From positions 130,485 to 149,268 of the forward strand of contig BEXV01000721.1 in assembly GCA_003118195.1 (NCBI GenBank): DNA of 18,784 nucleotides. Reading direction: 5' to 3'. The stretch comes from Hemicentrotus pulcherrimus. Its lineage: Eukaryota; Echinodermata; Echinoidea; Camarodonta; Strongylocentrotidae. The notes below the pieces were generated by a model that had not been told where the DNA came from, did not search any database, and was given only the letters and a program-made list of their open reading frames with translations. Shown here piece by piece: positions 1-9,362 of the stretch (the first letter of the stretch is position 1; every line of letters begins with the position of its first letter). The position numbers and the translations under genes are program-made.

Positions 1-1083
1 TGTGCTTGCATGACTAACACTTTGCAAGTGTTTAGTCTGCATTATTTAGTACCCAATAAAATAACGAAAAGGGAATACTTTTGTTTCACGTATTTTATTG
101 TCGGTGCAACCTTGTTTTCTCGTAGCTAAATAAAAATAGAGTTATGTTGTGTGATGAGTGAACACGCCTTTATAATATTAATTCACATTACCTCACACTC
201 ATAATTTTCTACAATGGCAAAAAAAGAAGAATTTCAAGCAAAAAAAAAAAAGGAATTTATTAAAGCGAAACTTACAACCACGCGCAACACTGTACATTCC
301 TCATGCTGTTATTTCAATATGAGGACCTATAGCTTATTTACAACTTAGGTACCCTAATTTCTTGTATTATCACTGTTTGTTCTTTTTTGAGAATATTTTC
401 GCGTTTCGCTTCTTCTTTTTTTTTTCTTTCTTTTTTTTGGGACTATTTGTAAATTCGTACTCTTCATTAAAAAAAAATAAAAATTATTAAAAAACATATT
501 TCATGAAGAAAAAACGTACTACCATAATTTGGAGAAAAAAACAGAATAATTCTGAGAAAAACCTAATGGTTGGCAGCTCTGTTGATGGAATACAGGAGAT
601 GTAATAATAAGGGAATTACACCGTCCATTATGAAAAAGAGTTTGTTCGATTGGAATAGGAAACATCAAAGAAAAGGATTAGACAAAGCTTTGAATAAAAG
701 GGAAGAAAGTTATGATTTCATACAATTCTTGATGACCATTAATAATACTACAAAAAAACATGCCAATGTGATGCTATATTATATCTACAAAATAAATGTG
801 AAATGTCATCAAGCCAACTTTTCTCCAATAAAATGTTTTCCTCTTTATTAGCCCAAGATGGATAAACGGTTCAATATTGTTCAATATTGTCATAGAGGCA
901 TGTTCTTCTTTGACAATCAATAAAAGTGACATTTTGATGAATTCAAGTAATTTTAGTTGTTGGTGGCAAGCCATCTGTTGTATCTAAACTTCTAAAGCTA
1001 ACATTTTCACATATTTCCACAAAACTTATATTTTGCCAAGAAATACTTGAAATCAAATCACATATTATTCCAGAGAGAGAAGG

Positions 1084-1132
<49 letters not shown>

Positions 1133-1184
1133 CAGACAGACAAAGATACAGATAAGAGCACAATAAAGCTTTAGAAATATTTAC
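1..1184. other. AT-rich non-coding DNA, probably PRMT intron
   Basis: No coding exon is recognisable on either strand. The stretch is very AT-rich, with runs of A and T near 240 and 410-430 and a (GA)n tract near 1072-1130. Because the minus-strand PRMT exon ending at 1185 is followed by a good splice donor (GTAAAT), this DNA is most simply the next intron of that gene. The methyltransferase core, whose glycine-rich SAM-binding motif (VLDVGxGTG in known PRMTs) should follow, was looked for on the minus strand here and not found. Confidence 0.55.
1072..1130. repeat. (GA)n microsatellite
   Basis: About 59 bases of nearly pure GA dinucleotide, interrupted by 'aggaaagaaa' and followed by short (ACAG)-type units. 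It lies about 55 bases from the donor of the PRMT exon, inside the inferred intron. The open frames that cross it are low-complexity artefacts. Confidence 0.9.
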
Positions 1185-1250
1185 CTGTATGAATTTGTTC
1201 TAACAACATCTCTGATCATCTCTTCATGAATTCCAATGTGTTCATATGAC
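1185..1250 (-). CDS. PRMT exon: conserved YxHxGIHEEM block
   Basis: This is a 66-nt exon. The acceptor is 'ctttttttcaacag' and the donor is CAG|GTAAAT. Only one frame is open: one base completes the Lys codon begun in the previous exon, then 21 codons follow, with two bases left for the next exon. It encodes the alpha-helical segment that folds over bound SAM in PRMTs, including HEEM and the RT.SYR element. It ends at the Arg codon after SY, so the next exon should begin with the residues leading to the VLDVG SAM-binding loop. Confidence 0.78.
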
Positions 1251-1868
1251 CTGTTGAAAAAAAGGTTGTATTTTGAGAATCGATTTTCATCTTCACTTAA
1301 TAAAAACAATTGAAAACCACAGCTGTCGATCTAAATGTCATCATTAAGTAATTGGTCTTTCTAAACAATTATTTAAATCCTAATGTACATGTATATCTGG
1401 CCAATAGTCCTCCAAATAGCCTTAAAACTACACTTTTTAAACGTATGTGTTTTAAACTCTGTGGATGTAACCATTAACCAATAGGTCATAAAAGATAAAT
1501 TCATTGAAATTCTTTGTACAAGTGAAACAACTGAGCTGATAAACAATTATAATATTTGAGAGAGAGAGAGAGAGTTACGGATATTGAATGTCAGATTAGG
1601 CACCGGGTACAAATGGGCGAAGAACCACAGGTTAAAACCATCCAAAAAGTATATTTTATAGATTATTAAAATATCAATCTTTGCTAATTTTAATCCATCC
1701 ATGATACAATCAACTCATTACATGTACATGTACCTGTGCAAGGAAGGTCAGAAGCACTTGTTAATGGCTTTTAACACTTTAAATGAAACTTACTTAAAAT
1801 ATGATGAATCCTTCTCTTTAATATCTTGTTTCTCTTGTTTTTCTACATCAGAGCATCTGATGCACTGC
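1185..1868 (-). CDS. Type I protein arginine N-methyltransferase (PRMT), two 5' exons, partial
   Basis: PRMTs transfer methyl groups from S-adenosylmethionine to protein arginines. Two minus-strand exons, 1868-1794 and 1250-1185, splice in phase to give 46 residues that end in YFKSYEHIGIHEEMI followed by RDVVRTNSY. This matches the family block just before the SAM-binding domain (compare YFxSYxHxGIHEEML...RT.SYR in PRMT1, 3 and 8). The Ile after HEEM and the 'VRTN' resemble PRMT6-type proteins, whereas PRMT1, 3 and 8 have Leu there. Upstream of the block is a charged linker rich in Lys, Glu and Asp. Both exons have good acceptors (polypyrimidine then CAACAG) and donors (GTAAGT, GTAAAT). The catalytic domain lies beyond base 1, and no initiating exon could be assigned. 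Family membership is fairly sure; the subfamily is inference. Confidence 0.75.
1251..1793. other. PRMT intron with short (GA)n tract
   Basis: This is the 543-base interval between the two PRMT exons, bounded by GT (1793-1792) and AG (1252-1251) on the minus strand. It contains a short GA run at about 1558-1574 and 'acatgtacatgtacc' near 1720, and is otherwise featureless AT-rich sequence. Confidence 0.7.
1794..1868 (-). CDS. PRMT exon: charged N-terminal linker
   Basis: This is a 75-nt exon in phase with the next (1 + 24 codons + 2 bases). It encodes QCIRCSDVEK followed by a Lys/Glu/Asp-rich stretch ending in DSSYF, with AA left to join G as Lys. The acceptor has a run of eight or nine T followed by 'gcatttcaacag', and the donor is AA|GTAAGT. 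N-terminal linkers of PRMTs vary, so the support comes from splice phase, the splice signals and the YF that precedes the SY of the next exon. The preceding exon must end with two bases of a split codon; none was identified with confidence. Confidence 0.65.
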
Positions 1869-3430
1869 CTGTTGAAATGCAAAAAAAAAGTGACTGTTAC
1901 AAAGTCACTCAGGATGTAATGATGTCAATACTCCTTCCGCACCAATTGTTTTAAACACTCTTAAATTCCACATACCATCAAGAACTGGAACTCGCTACAC
2001 CCCGACATCCGAAGGACCTCAAAAATTCAAACTAAAAGCAACTAACTTTTTCCACAACCAAGACTTTAGCAATAAGAACTAAATAAGTAACAGTGTGCAC
2101 CCCCTCATCCTACTTGTTTGGTTCCTCACGGAACGTTGAGGAGTATACAGAAAATGAAGAGAATTACAGGCAATCTGTTTTAACAAATAGCATTCGTAAA
2201 AGGTAAAGACCAGTTTTGGAAATGGCCCCCCCTCTAAAAAAATGAAACTGAAGCTCTTATTACCAATTTTGTGAAAGAATATGTTTCGACTAATACGTGA
2301 TGATACCAATTTTGCCGAGAAGCTGCCTACTAATTGATATACATGTATTTGGTAAATTATTATATCTATTTGGACCTGATAGATATATAACACATGTGTC
2401 GCGCACGTATGCATAGTCCCATATACATCTTTCTGTGTACAGTGCTTGTAACTTATATGATACCAAGACTGGGCCAAATTTCTTATCATTTGGATGATTC
2501 CAGAACCTTGCAGTACACACCAATACTTCTTTTTCTGATCGATTCCACCACCTTTCTTTCACAATGCCATTGCATGACCATAACTGGTCTTTATCTTTGA
2601 ACATTTTGCATACTTTGCTTGCAAGGAGTGAATTGTGAGCAAAGGTATAGGGTATACTCCACAGGATCCATAAGTCTGCTAGGATGTAATGCTAAGGCAT
2701 TAGACTTGGTGCTAAGCTGTGGTATATGCTTGTTGGTACATATAAATAATGTGTGAATAAAAGTCAGTCCCTCAGTTTAGATGCTGAGCGGAAGAGCTCC
2801 TGTGAAGGCCTCCAATTAAATGGCATCAAGGGTGTGATTCGGGAGCCCATTCCAAGCTGTTATAATGTGTGTATAACTGTATATCCATGATGCGAGCAAA
2901 TAATAGCTGTAGCTGTTACATGATGAAGCTAAAACTTAAAATCTGAAGAACAAAAGTTAGAAACAAAACAAGTTTCTGCCATGGATGTCTGAGGATTACA
3001 AATTTACATTTGACACATTTAGTGTTGGGATACATCATAAGCACAATCAGGATGACTTAGATTTAATAAAGCATCCACGGAGTAGACAGAAATAATCATC
3101 TGATTTCTTTAATAAAACTGACATTTCTTGTCATTCCCCAATACAGATGGTAACCTAGGGATCTCGTACCGTGTGGGTGGCTATGTACACATTTACGTCC
3201 ATGACATTTTCTCCCCGATTTTCTTTAATTAGATCTAACTTTCTGATTTCTAAATCAGATGTAAATTAGGTCGGTATATATACCTCCTAATTACAGTTTT
3301 CAAAATTTGCTAACCTATTATAGAATGTAAAATATAAGGACTTACTTATTATGAGTTATCCAATTTTATCCCAGAGCTGCGAAGCAGTACGTTCATGCAT
3401 TCAAACTACAGAGCTATATGACCTGGCGGC
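1869..3430. other. Non-coding stretch, no assignable gene
   Basis: No domain or well-bounded exon was recognised. A minus-strand open frame of 104 codons beginning at 2604 has a real ATG, but only a poor donor (AAG|GTGGTG) would join it in phase to the PRMT exon at 1868, so it is not annotated as coding. Around 3235-3300 there are short imperfect palindromes, such as 'ctgatttctaaatcag' and 'aggtcggtatatatacct', possibly remnants of a small transposon. Confidence 0.4.
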
Positions 3431-3439
3431 CGATATATT

Positions 3440-3870
3440 TCCCGGTCAACCTATCAAAACATAGCCAATGGCCAATCAGAGCACTCGTCAGTCAGAGACC
3501 TCTAGATCTATATGTTATTTTTAATTTTTTATTATAATTGCAGCAGTTATGAGGATGTGAAGAGTGAAAATCTAGTTGCATATCTCATTCATCGCGGTCC
3601 TGCTGAACCGAACTTTTGGTTCCGTACAGTCCCGATAGGTCATACTTCAGTCTCTATAATCGGAGGTCTAGTGAGCCAGATCAGTCTCAGCGGAACAACC
3701 GACGATTAGAGAGGCTGAAGTTTTCGGTCTACCACAGAGCTGAGATGAGCAAGACCGTGAGGACTCTCGCTCAGCTCAGCTCAGCTCAGGCGCCGCGCCA
3801 GAGCACCGGGCCGGGACAGATTCAACTGACACCTGGCGCCTGTACTGTACCCAAGCGCAATTAGCCCAAG
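3440..3870. promoter_or_regulatory. Candidate promoter island: paired CCAAT boxes and a GC-rich segment
   Basis: Two CCAAT motifs sit seven bases apart (3465-3469 and 3472-3476), within 'agccaatggccaatcag'. They are followed about 100-400 bases downstream by the most GC- and CpG-rich DNA of the first 9 kb (about 3590-3870), which includes a (CTCAG)n run at about 3768-3789. CCAAT pairs near CpG-rich DNA are typical of animal promoters. The direction is unclear. It could serve the minus-strand PRMT gene, whose first exon is missing, or a plus-strand transcript. The plus-strand open frame here (ATG at 3745) begins MSKTVRTLAQLSS, basic and presequence-like, but it ends at 3862 without a usable donor. 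A GC-rich repeat is the alternative explanation. Confidence 0.35.
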
Positions 3871-5685
3871 CCCACCGGTACTTTTTCGTACGATTGTGTA
3901 TTGAAGCTGTGCTGGCAAATATTATCAAGACAGGTACCATAAAATATGACTAATATTATCCTCTTCCTTAATTTGTTTATACAATACCATACAATACCTT
4001 TTGGCAGGTGCTTCTTCATTCTCTTGGGCTGGAACGACATCATTTACTGTTTTCTCCATGTTTCCTTTATATTACCGCAATTATCCTTTCTTCCACTTAT
4101 TTCCAAATCCGCCACATGTGTTTACTTAGTCTTAATTACAGGCTTTATCTCTATGATCCGAAAAAAATATAATATCACATGAGATACATGTGTAGAAAAA
4201 AAAAGTTGTTGCCTTCTTTCTTTCACATTTATCAAATGATTATTATAAAACTGAACAGCCTGTACGTCTTTATCAAAAATCAATTTGGGTGATGCAAGAT
4301 ATTAACACATGCACATGAAGGTTCCCTAAATGAGACTACAAGTAAACGGGAATTTCCCTGAAAATCTCATCCACATAATTTGTATTCTTTTGACTTGGTC
4401 ATAAATTCTCTCACGAGTCCTCATTATTACTGGCCAGGTTAGCCTAACATAAAAACGGGCTTTCTGTACGGTTTACAAATAGAATGATCTTTACAAAGAT
4501 TTCAATGACAAATATTTGATTTATATGTTAACTCCTTCAACTCGAGACCTAACAGTAAAACGTGAAAAAATTGCAATCTCAGATTTTCTTTGGGACAAGT
4601 GTTGGCCCTTGTAATATATCACAAACTTTCTTAAGGAAAAAGTTGTTAAACTTCTGTGAAAATCATTAATCTAATTTATGCATCATATTCAGGCCTGACT
4701 ATATTAACTTTGGCAAAGTGATGACCTAAATCTGAAGCTATTTCTCTGAACAAACTTTTGTTAATCAATCTGATTTCTACCGCAATTTCTTTTCCCTAAA
4801 AAACAACAACATAGATCTGACCTTTTGATGAATCTTTGAAAGCAGACCTAAACACTACAAATAAGTAGTACCTGAAGTAAGTTGTGATTTGAAGAAACTA
4901 GTAGGCTTATCATTCTGAGCTTATATTCCCTCATGAACCTAGTCCTGATTGTATATAGAGATTTAAAATCTAAAATGTCAAAATTCCTGCTATATACAAT
5001 GAAGCGTGCTACATACAGACTGCGATTTCTTTTCAACACTCATGATTTCAAGTCTACTGGTACTTAAAAAATGACCTAGTTCCCCTTAGTTTAACTTTTT
5101 ATTCTCTTTTGTCCCCCACCCTCATCAAATTATGAAATTTAACTGTTTAAAAGCTATTCTTTGCAATCATATGTTGTACTTGAGTCTTTTTGTTGTTGTT
5201 TTCTTTCTACTTTTCTAAGAAAAGTGATATGTGTATGAAAGAGAGCAAGAATTACAAATTTATGCTAAGTATGTGTCAAACGATGTGTCTTAATAGTCTA
5301 AACTCATGATACATTCCTACACATATATCATGTCCCACAACAACCCCTAAAATGTGTACTATGTATAAATGCCTGTACCGGGTAATTTTTTTTTTCAGTT
5401 TCTTTAAAAAAAATATTAAAAAATAGATATAATTGTTCAAAATAGTTTACAGATAAGGTTATATTAATGTTGATAACTTAAACCAATAACATTTATGGTC
5501 AGTCAGAAGTGTAAATTTGTTTTCTTTTAAGAGCTTTCAAATGTATCAGAGATAACTGATAATTGATTTCATTTACTTGAAGCATTAAGAGAAATAGATT
5601 TTCTCCAAATCTAAAATTTCAACCAAAACTGTAAATGATCTTTTAAGACCCTAGCCTATGGAGCCCATATTTCTAGTTTCATAAT
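3871..5685. other. AT-rich non-coding DNA
   Basis: About 1.8 kb with no recognisable exon, RNA gene or clear repeat on either strand. The short open frames here have compositions expected of random AT-rich sequence. Confidence 0.5.
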
Positions 5686-6210
5686 AAAGGGCAAGTACAC
5701 CCTGATAATTGGCTGTTATTGATAAAAGCAGAAAAAAAGAGAAGCAAATTAGCGATAGTTTGAGCAATCTCTGATTTAAGAAGAAAAGTTATGAATTTTT
5801 GAAGTTGCCGTCAGTGAAACACGAATGGGCAACACTTTGCTCTGACCCAAAAATGTTATAAACTTTCATTTGTCTTAGTTATCCATGGCAAGTCAGATTT
5901 GTTTCATATGGGGGTTGTACAAAAAAATAGTTGGAATAATTACATTCCAGGTGCATGTATGATTGACAAATTTCTGTAGGGGAAATAGAAAATTCTGATT
6001 GTTTAAATGCAGAGCAATTGAAAAGGGGCCTCACAAGATATGTCAAAGGGTTGCCAATTTGTGTCTGACTCAGTGATCACAACTTCAAAAATTCATAACT
6101 TACATACTATTTTCAATCAGATTTTTCTCAAACTCCTCACTGACGTGTTCTTCTAATTATTCTGCTTTTATTAAAACCAACTTAATAATATCAGGGTGGA
6201 CTTCCCCTTT
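5686..6210. mobile_element. Non-autonomous DNA element with long imperfect terminal inverted repeats (MITE-like)
   Basis: The ends are 'aaagggcaagtacaccctga' on the left and its near reverse complement 'tcagggtggacttccccttt' on the right. The similarity continues inward for more than 100 bases on each side: 'aaaagcagaa' pairs with 'ttctgctttt', and 'aagttatgaatttttgaagttg' near 5788-5809 has an inverted partner near 6080-6101. The central 240 bases show no transposase or other open frame. Flanking bases (ataa on the left, taag on the right) give no clean target-site duplication. The layout is that of an internally deleted DNA transposon; the family was not identified. Confidence 0.75.
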
Positions 6211-7522
6211 AAGTGAAAATAATGTATATGTGATAATTCAAGTGTGGAGCTGAAGGAGCTCTCTTTTCTACAAAATCATTATGATGAACAAAGCACGGCA
6301 ACAACGGCAGTTGTGATGTCATATCACTTCGATGGATCACAGTGTGATGCTAAATGCCAACATTATAGTTACAAACTACATATAGTGTAGAATGAATGAT
6401 GAAATGACAATGTAACAAGTGAATACAAAATCCCAGTACCTTTATTCAAATTGAAGAACAGTATTGCTAAAATTTCATGTACAAGCTTGACATAGTGATA
6501 ATTGTAGTTGTACACACAACTTTTGAACATACATGTATATGCAGAATAAACTGTATAACTGTTTTTACAGATAAAGAAGATGTTATACGATCCTCTAAAA
6601 CAATTTTGAAGTTCTGGTCAATTTGATATTCAATTGTTTCAAGATATCATGCAAACAATATTTTCAGCCTTTATAATATTTTTTTTCTCCCAATATACTT
6701 CTCAACTCTCCCAAATATCTTATGTGATTGAATCTTTTTGTTACAGCATTCTGAGACAGAAATAATCTTTAAAAAAAATCATGTATGCTTTAGACCCTTT
6801 TCCACAGCTCTCACATGACAATGACTTTGTATGTAATTTACTTTTAGACTTGCATATCTAATGAAAATTGATATACTAAAACTATAAAAATAACCGATCA
6901 GCCAAGCTCCTGTTGAAAGAGATGATTGTATAGATCATTGTTGCTAATTTTTAATAGCTATTTTGAGCTGTTATTATTATTATTATTATTAAGCTATTTT
7001 TGTCTGTCTTAACAATTTCATAATTACTTAATGACAAAAGAAGGAAAAAAAGTAGGATTGTTATAATCGTTGAGAAATCCATATGACAAGGAAATCAACT
7101 TTCAACGCATTCATGAATTTACATGTCATCATCTTTATGCTTTCAATGTAAGGGCAATATTCAAATATGCAACTCACATATTAGGCACATATTCATCTCT
7201 TAAATCATGTTTGAAAATTTATACCAATTAAATAAGATAAAGGTAAATTTACTGATCCAAAATATACATATAAACTATTCAATTTCCTTTGAAAAATTTC
7301 TTTAGACACAAACAATTTGGTTTCTCCCAATTTCTTAAAAAAACAAAACAATACCACTTTACAAAATTAAATTCTGTTAATCACATGATACAAATAAATG
7401 TCTGCATCCACTAATCCATATATACATGTACTACAGAAATGTACTTCATGCATCTTCTAAACACAGCTTTCTTCAAATCTAGATCAAATAATTAATGGTT
7501 TGATTAACTACCAGCCTATAGA
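6211..7522. other. AT-rich non-coding DNA with (TTA)n microsatellite
   Basis: No coding exon was recognised. A pure (TTA)n run lies at 6971-6990. The rest is AT-rich sequence with oligo-A and oligo-T runs. Confidence 0.5.
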
Positions 7523-7735
7523 GGTGTCGTGGTTGAGTGGATATGTCACTGGACTTTCGATTACAAGGTCTGCGGTTCGAGTCCCGCCGCAGCACTAATG
7601 TCCTTTGGCAAGACATTGTTCTACATTTGCCACACTCAACCCGGATGATGTAAATGGGTACCTGGCAGGAATCAATTCCTTTAAATGCTAGAGCGCCGTA
7701 ATGGCAGCCGTGCTAAAGCCAGGGTAATAATCAGG
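7523..7735 (+). mobile_element. tRNA-derived SINE, tRNA-Ser-like head
   Basis: The head (about 7523-7595) contains an A box 'tggttgagtgg' (7530-7540) and a perfect B box 'ggttcgagtcc' (7574-7584), the RNA polymerase III internal promoter. The opening 'gtcgtggttgagtgg' and 'tggactt' resemble tRNA-Ser, but the anticodon arm is not a clean stem and the acceptor ends do not pair, so it is not a functional tRNA gene. The body (7596-7735) is GC-richer than its surroundings and includes 'gtcctttggcaagacattg' and 'atgtaaatgggtacctggca', the kind of tRNA-unrelated region carried by marine invertebrate SINEs. The right-hand boundary is approximate and no target-site duplication was resolved. Confidence 0.78.
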
Positions 7736-8473
7736 AACGCCAGGACAATATACACAAACATTAGATGAATTTAAAATATGAAACAAACATTAATTACATT
7801 AAAAAATAACAGTCACCTAAATAATACAGATTTTTAATACATTTACAATAAAGAATATTTTAAATTTACTTTTCCTTTCTATATACATATGATGGCACAA
7901 TATATTCAAATCAATCTTAATGTATTAATTCATAATATATGTAAGAATGCATAACATATTTCAAAATTTATGAAAATAAATAGACAAGCACCCACGGTGC
8001 CAAGGTCTTTAAATGATTGGATCCCATATGCTGAATAGATCTCTGCAAACTTGTGTCTACATTTCATTTTGTATAAAAATCTCACCTACAATATGCACTA
8101 ATCAAACAAAGTGAAGCAAGCACCTAAAATTCCTAAAGCATGATAGCAAAGAATTTTGAAATACAAAAAAGATGATGAATTACACTATGTTTAGATAAAA
8201 TCTTGCGCTCAAGAGGAATCATAAGGAAACAAAGTTGCATACAACATTGTCCTTACAACAACCTGTGGTGCATGCTGACAACACAACATACAAAGACAAT
8301 GTTTATGAAAATATTGAATGATGAATACGAGAATCCTAATACCAGGACTATTTTGGCAACAACCATACTGATTACTGCAGAAAATCCCTGAAGTGTTGGC
8401 ATTCAAGTGTTTCTACCATTTCAAGAGGAAATGTGAGAGCCAGGTGAGGTGAATAAATCATGTCCAAAGCATA
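7736..8473. other. Non-coding DNA, possible 3' flank of ABHD14A
   Basis: AT-rich with no recognised exon. It lies downstream of ABHD14A in that gene's minus-strand sense. No canonical AATAAA was noticed on the minus strand within about 1 kb of the stop codon, so the 3' end of the transcript cannot be placed. The segment near 8401-8450 (attcaagtgtttctaccatttc) looks like a decayed half-copy of the adjacent tandem unit. Confidence 0.4.
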
Positions 8474-9233
8474 CAGCTTACGGCAGGAGTAAACGATAGT
8501 AAGAGTTGAAAGAGTGGTGATAAAATTTTGAAGTGCCCAGCTTATCACAGAAAATAAAAAAGGTGATGGTGAAATTGAATATATCTTTTATCAGTTTAAG
8601 GAAAAAGAGAAGAGCCATGCGAGCAGGACCGTGTCTGGCGAAGGCCTCTAGGGGTTCTTAAGTACACAGCTTATTGCATAAGTTCAAGGAGTGATTGGTG
8701 ATGAATTTCAATTGATTTCTATCAGCTTACGAGAAGAACATAGCCACATAAGCAGGACTGTGTTTGGGGAAGACGCGTAGGGATTCTATCTCAAGTACAC
8801 AGCTTATCGCATAAGTTCAAGGAGTGGTGACGAAATTCAATTGATTTCTATCAGCTTACGAGAAGAACATAGCCATACAAGCAGGACTGTGTTTGGCGAA
8901 GACGCGTAGGGATTCTATCTCAAGTACACAGCTTATCGTATAAGTTCAAAAAGTGGTGACGAAATTCAAATGATTTCTATCAGCTTACGAGAAGAAGAAG
9001 AATAGCCATACGAGCTGGACCATGTTAGGCAAAGACATGTAGAGATTCTACCTTAAGTACACAGCTTTTCACAGAATTTTAAGGACTGGTCATGAAATTC
9101 AGTTGATTTCTATCAGTTTACGAGAAGAAGAAGAGCCATACGAGCAGGACTGTGTTTGGCAAACATGCATAGAGATTCAAGCATACAGCTTATCGCAGAA
9201 GGTCAAAAAATAATGATGAAATTCAAGTGGTTT
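8474..9233. repeat. Tandem array of ~124-133-bp units that includes the end of the ABHD14A coding exon
   Basis: Units starting with 'cagctta' or near variants begin at about 8474 (short, degenerate), 8538, 8667, 8800, 8929, 9062 and 9186, giving spacings of 129, 133, 129, 133 and 124 after the first. The units at 8667, 8800 and 8929 are very alike and share 'gaaattcaa', 'tttctatcagcttacgagaag', 'agcaggactgtgtttgg' and 'gacgcgtagggattctat'. The last unit runs into the coding end of ABHD14A. Bases 9186-9233 match the 8800 unit at about 38 of 48 positions by eye, and a shorter match follows across an indel ('ccatgtaggcagga' against 'ccatacaagcagga'). Most of the array would lie in the 3' untranslated region or 3' flank of that gene. 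Confidence 0.85.
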
Positions 9234-9362
9234 GTCCATGTAGGCAGGATGACCGGCTTCTTTCAGCTGGACAATCTCATTGTTCTTCAGATTCTTGAGA
9301 GCCTTTAGCGATTCCAGTCCAATGCTTACATCCTTCTCTCCATATACAATGAGGGTAGGTAC
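9177..9362 (-). CDS. ABHD14A: ABHD14A exon 5: catalytic Asp and His, stop codon
   Basis: This exon has 61 codons plus TGA (9179-9177), with acceptor 'tttactgattccag'. It encodes [11 protein letters not shown] (Asp258), a helix [23 protein letters not shown] (His285) and a C-terminal tail ending CDKLYA. The tail and stop lie inside the ~130-bp tandem array, so this is the region where paralogous repeat reads could corrupt an assembly. The frame nevertheless stays open and family-like to the stop. Confidence 0.92.
   Translation of the reverse strand, partial: VPTLIVYGEKDVSIGLESLKALKNLKNNEIVQLKEAGHPAYMDKPLEFHHYFLTFCDKLYA

Noticed and set aside
570..851. 93-codon plus-strand frame
   Set aside because: Lys/Asn/Ile-rich as expected of AT-rich DNA, with no recognisable motif and no neighbouring exon structure.
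2079..2604. Overlapping minus-strand frames of 136 and 104 codons
   Set aside because: Two different frames cover the same bases and neither resembles a known protein. Only a weak in-phase donor links one of them to PRMT, so it is kept as a low-score finding and not annotated.
3745..3864. Plus-strand frame starting MSKTVRTLAQLSS as the missing CCDC51 first exon
   Set aside because: The basic N terminus is suggestive, but the frame stops at 3862 with no credible phase-0 donor and lacks the conserved block expected before the coiled coil.
7523..7595. Functional tRNA-Ser gene
   Set aside because: The polymerase III boxes are good, but the acceptor and anticodon stems do not form and a SINE body follows directly.
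8474..9233. CRISPR-like array
   Set aside because: The units are about 130 bp, diverged along their whole length, and lack the short-repeat/unique-spacer alternation. The locus is eukaryotic.
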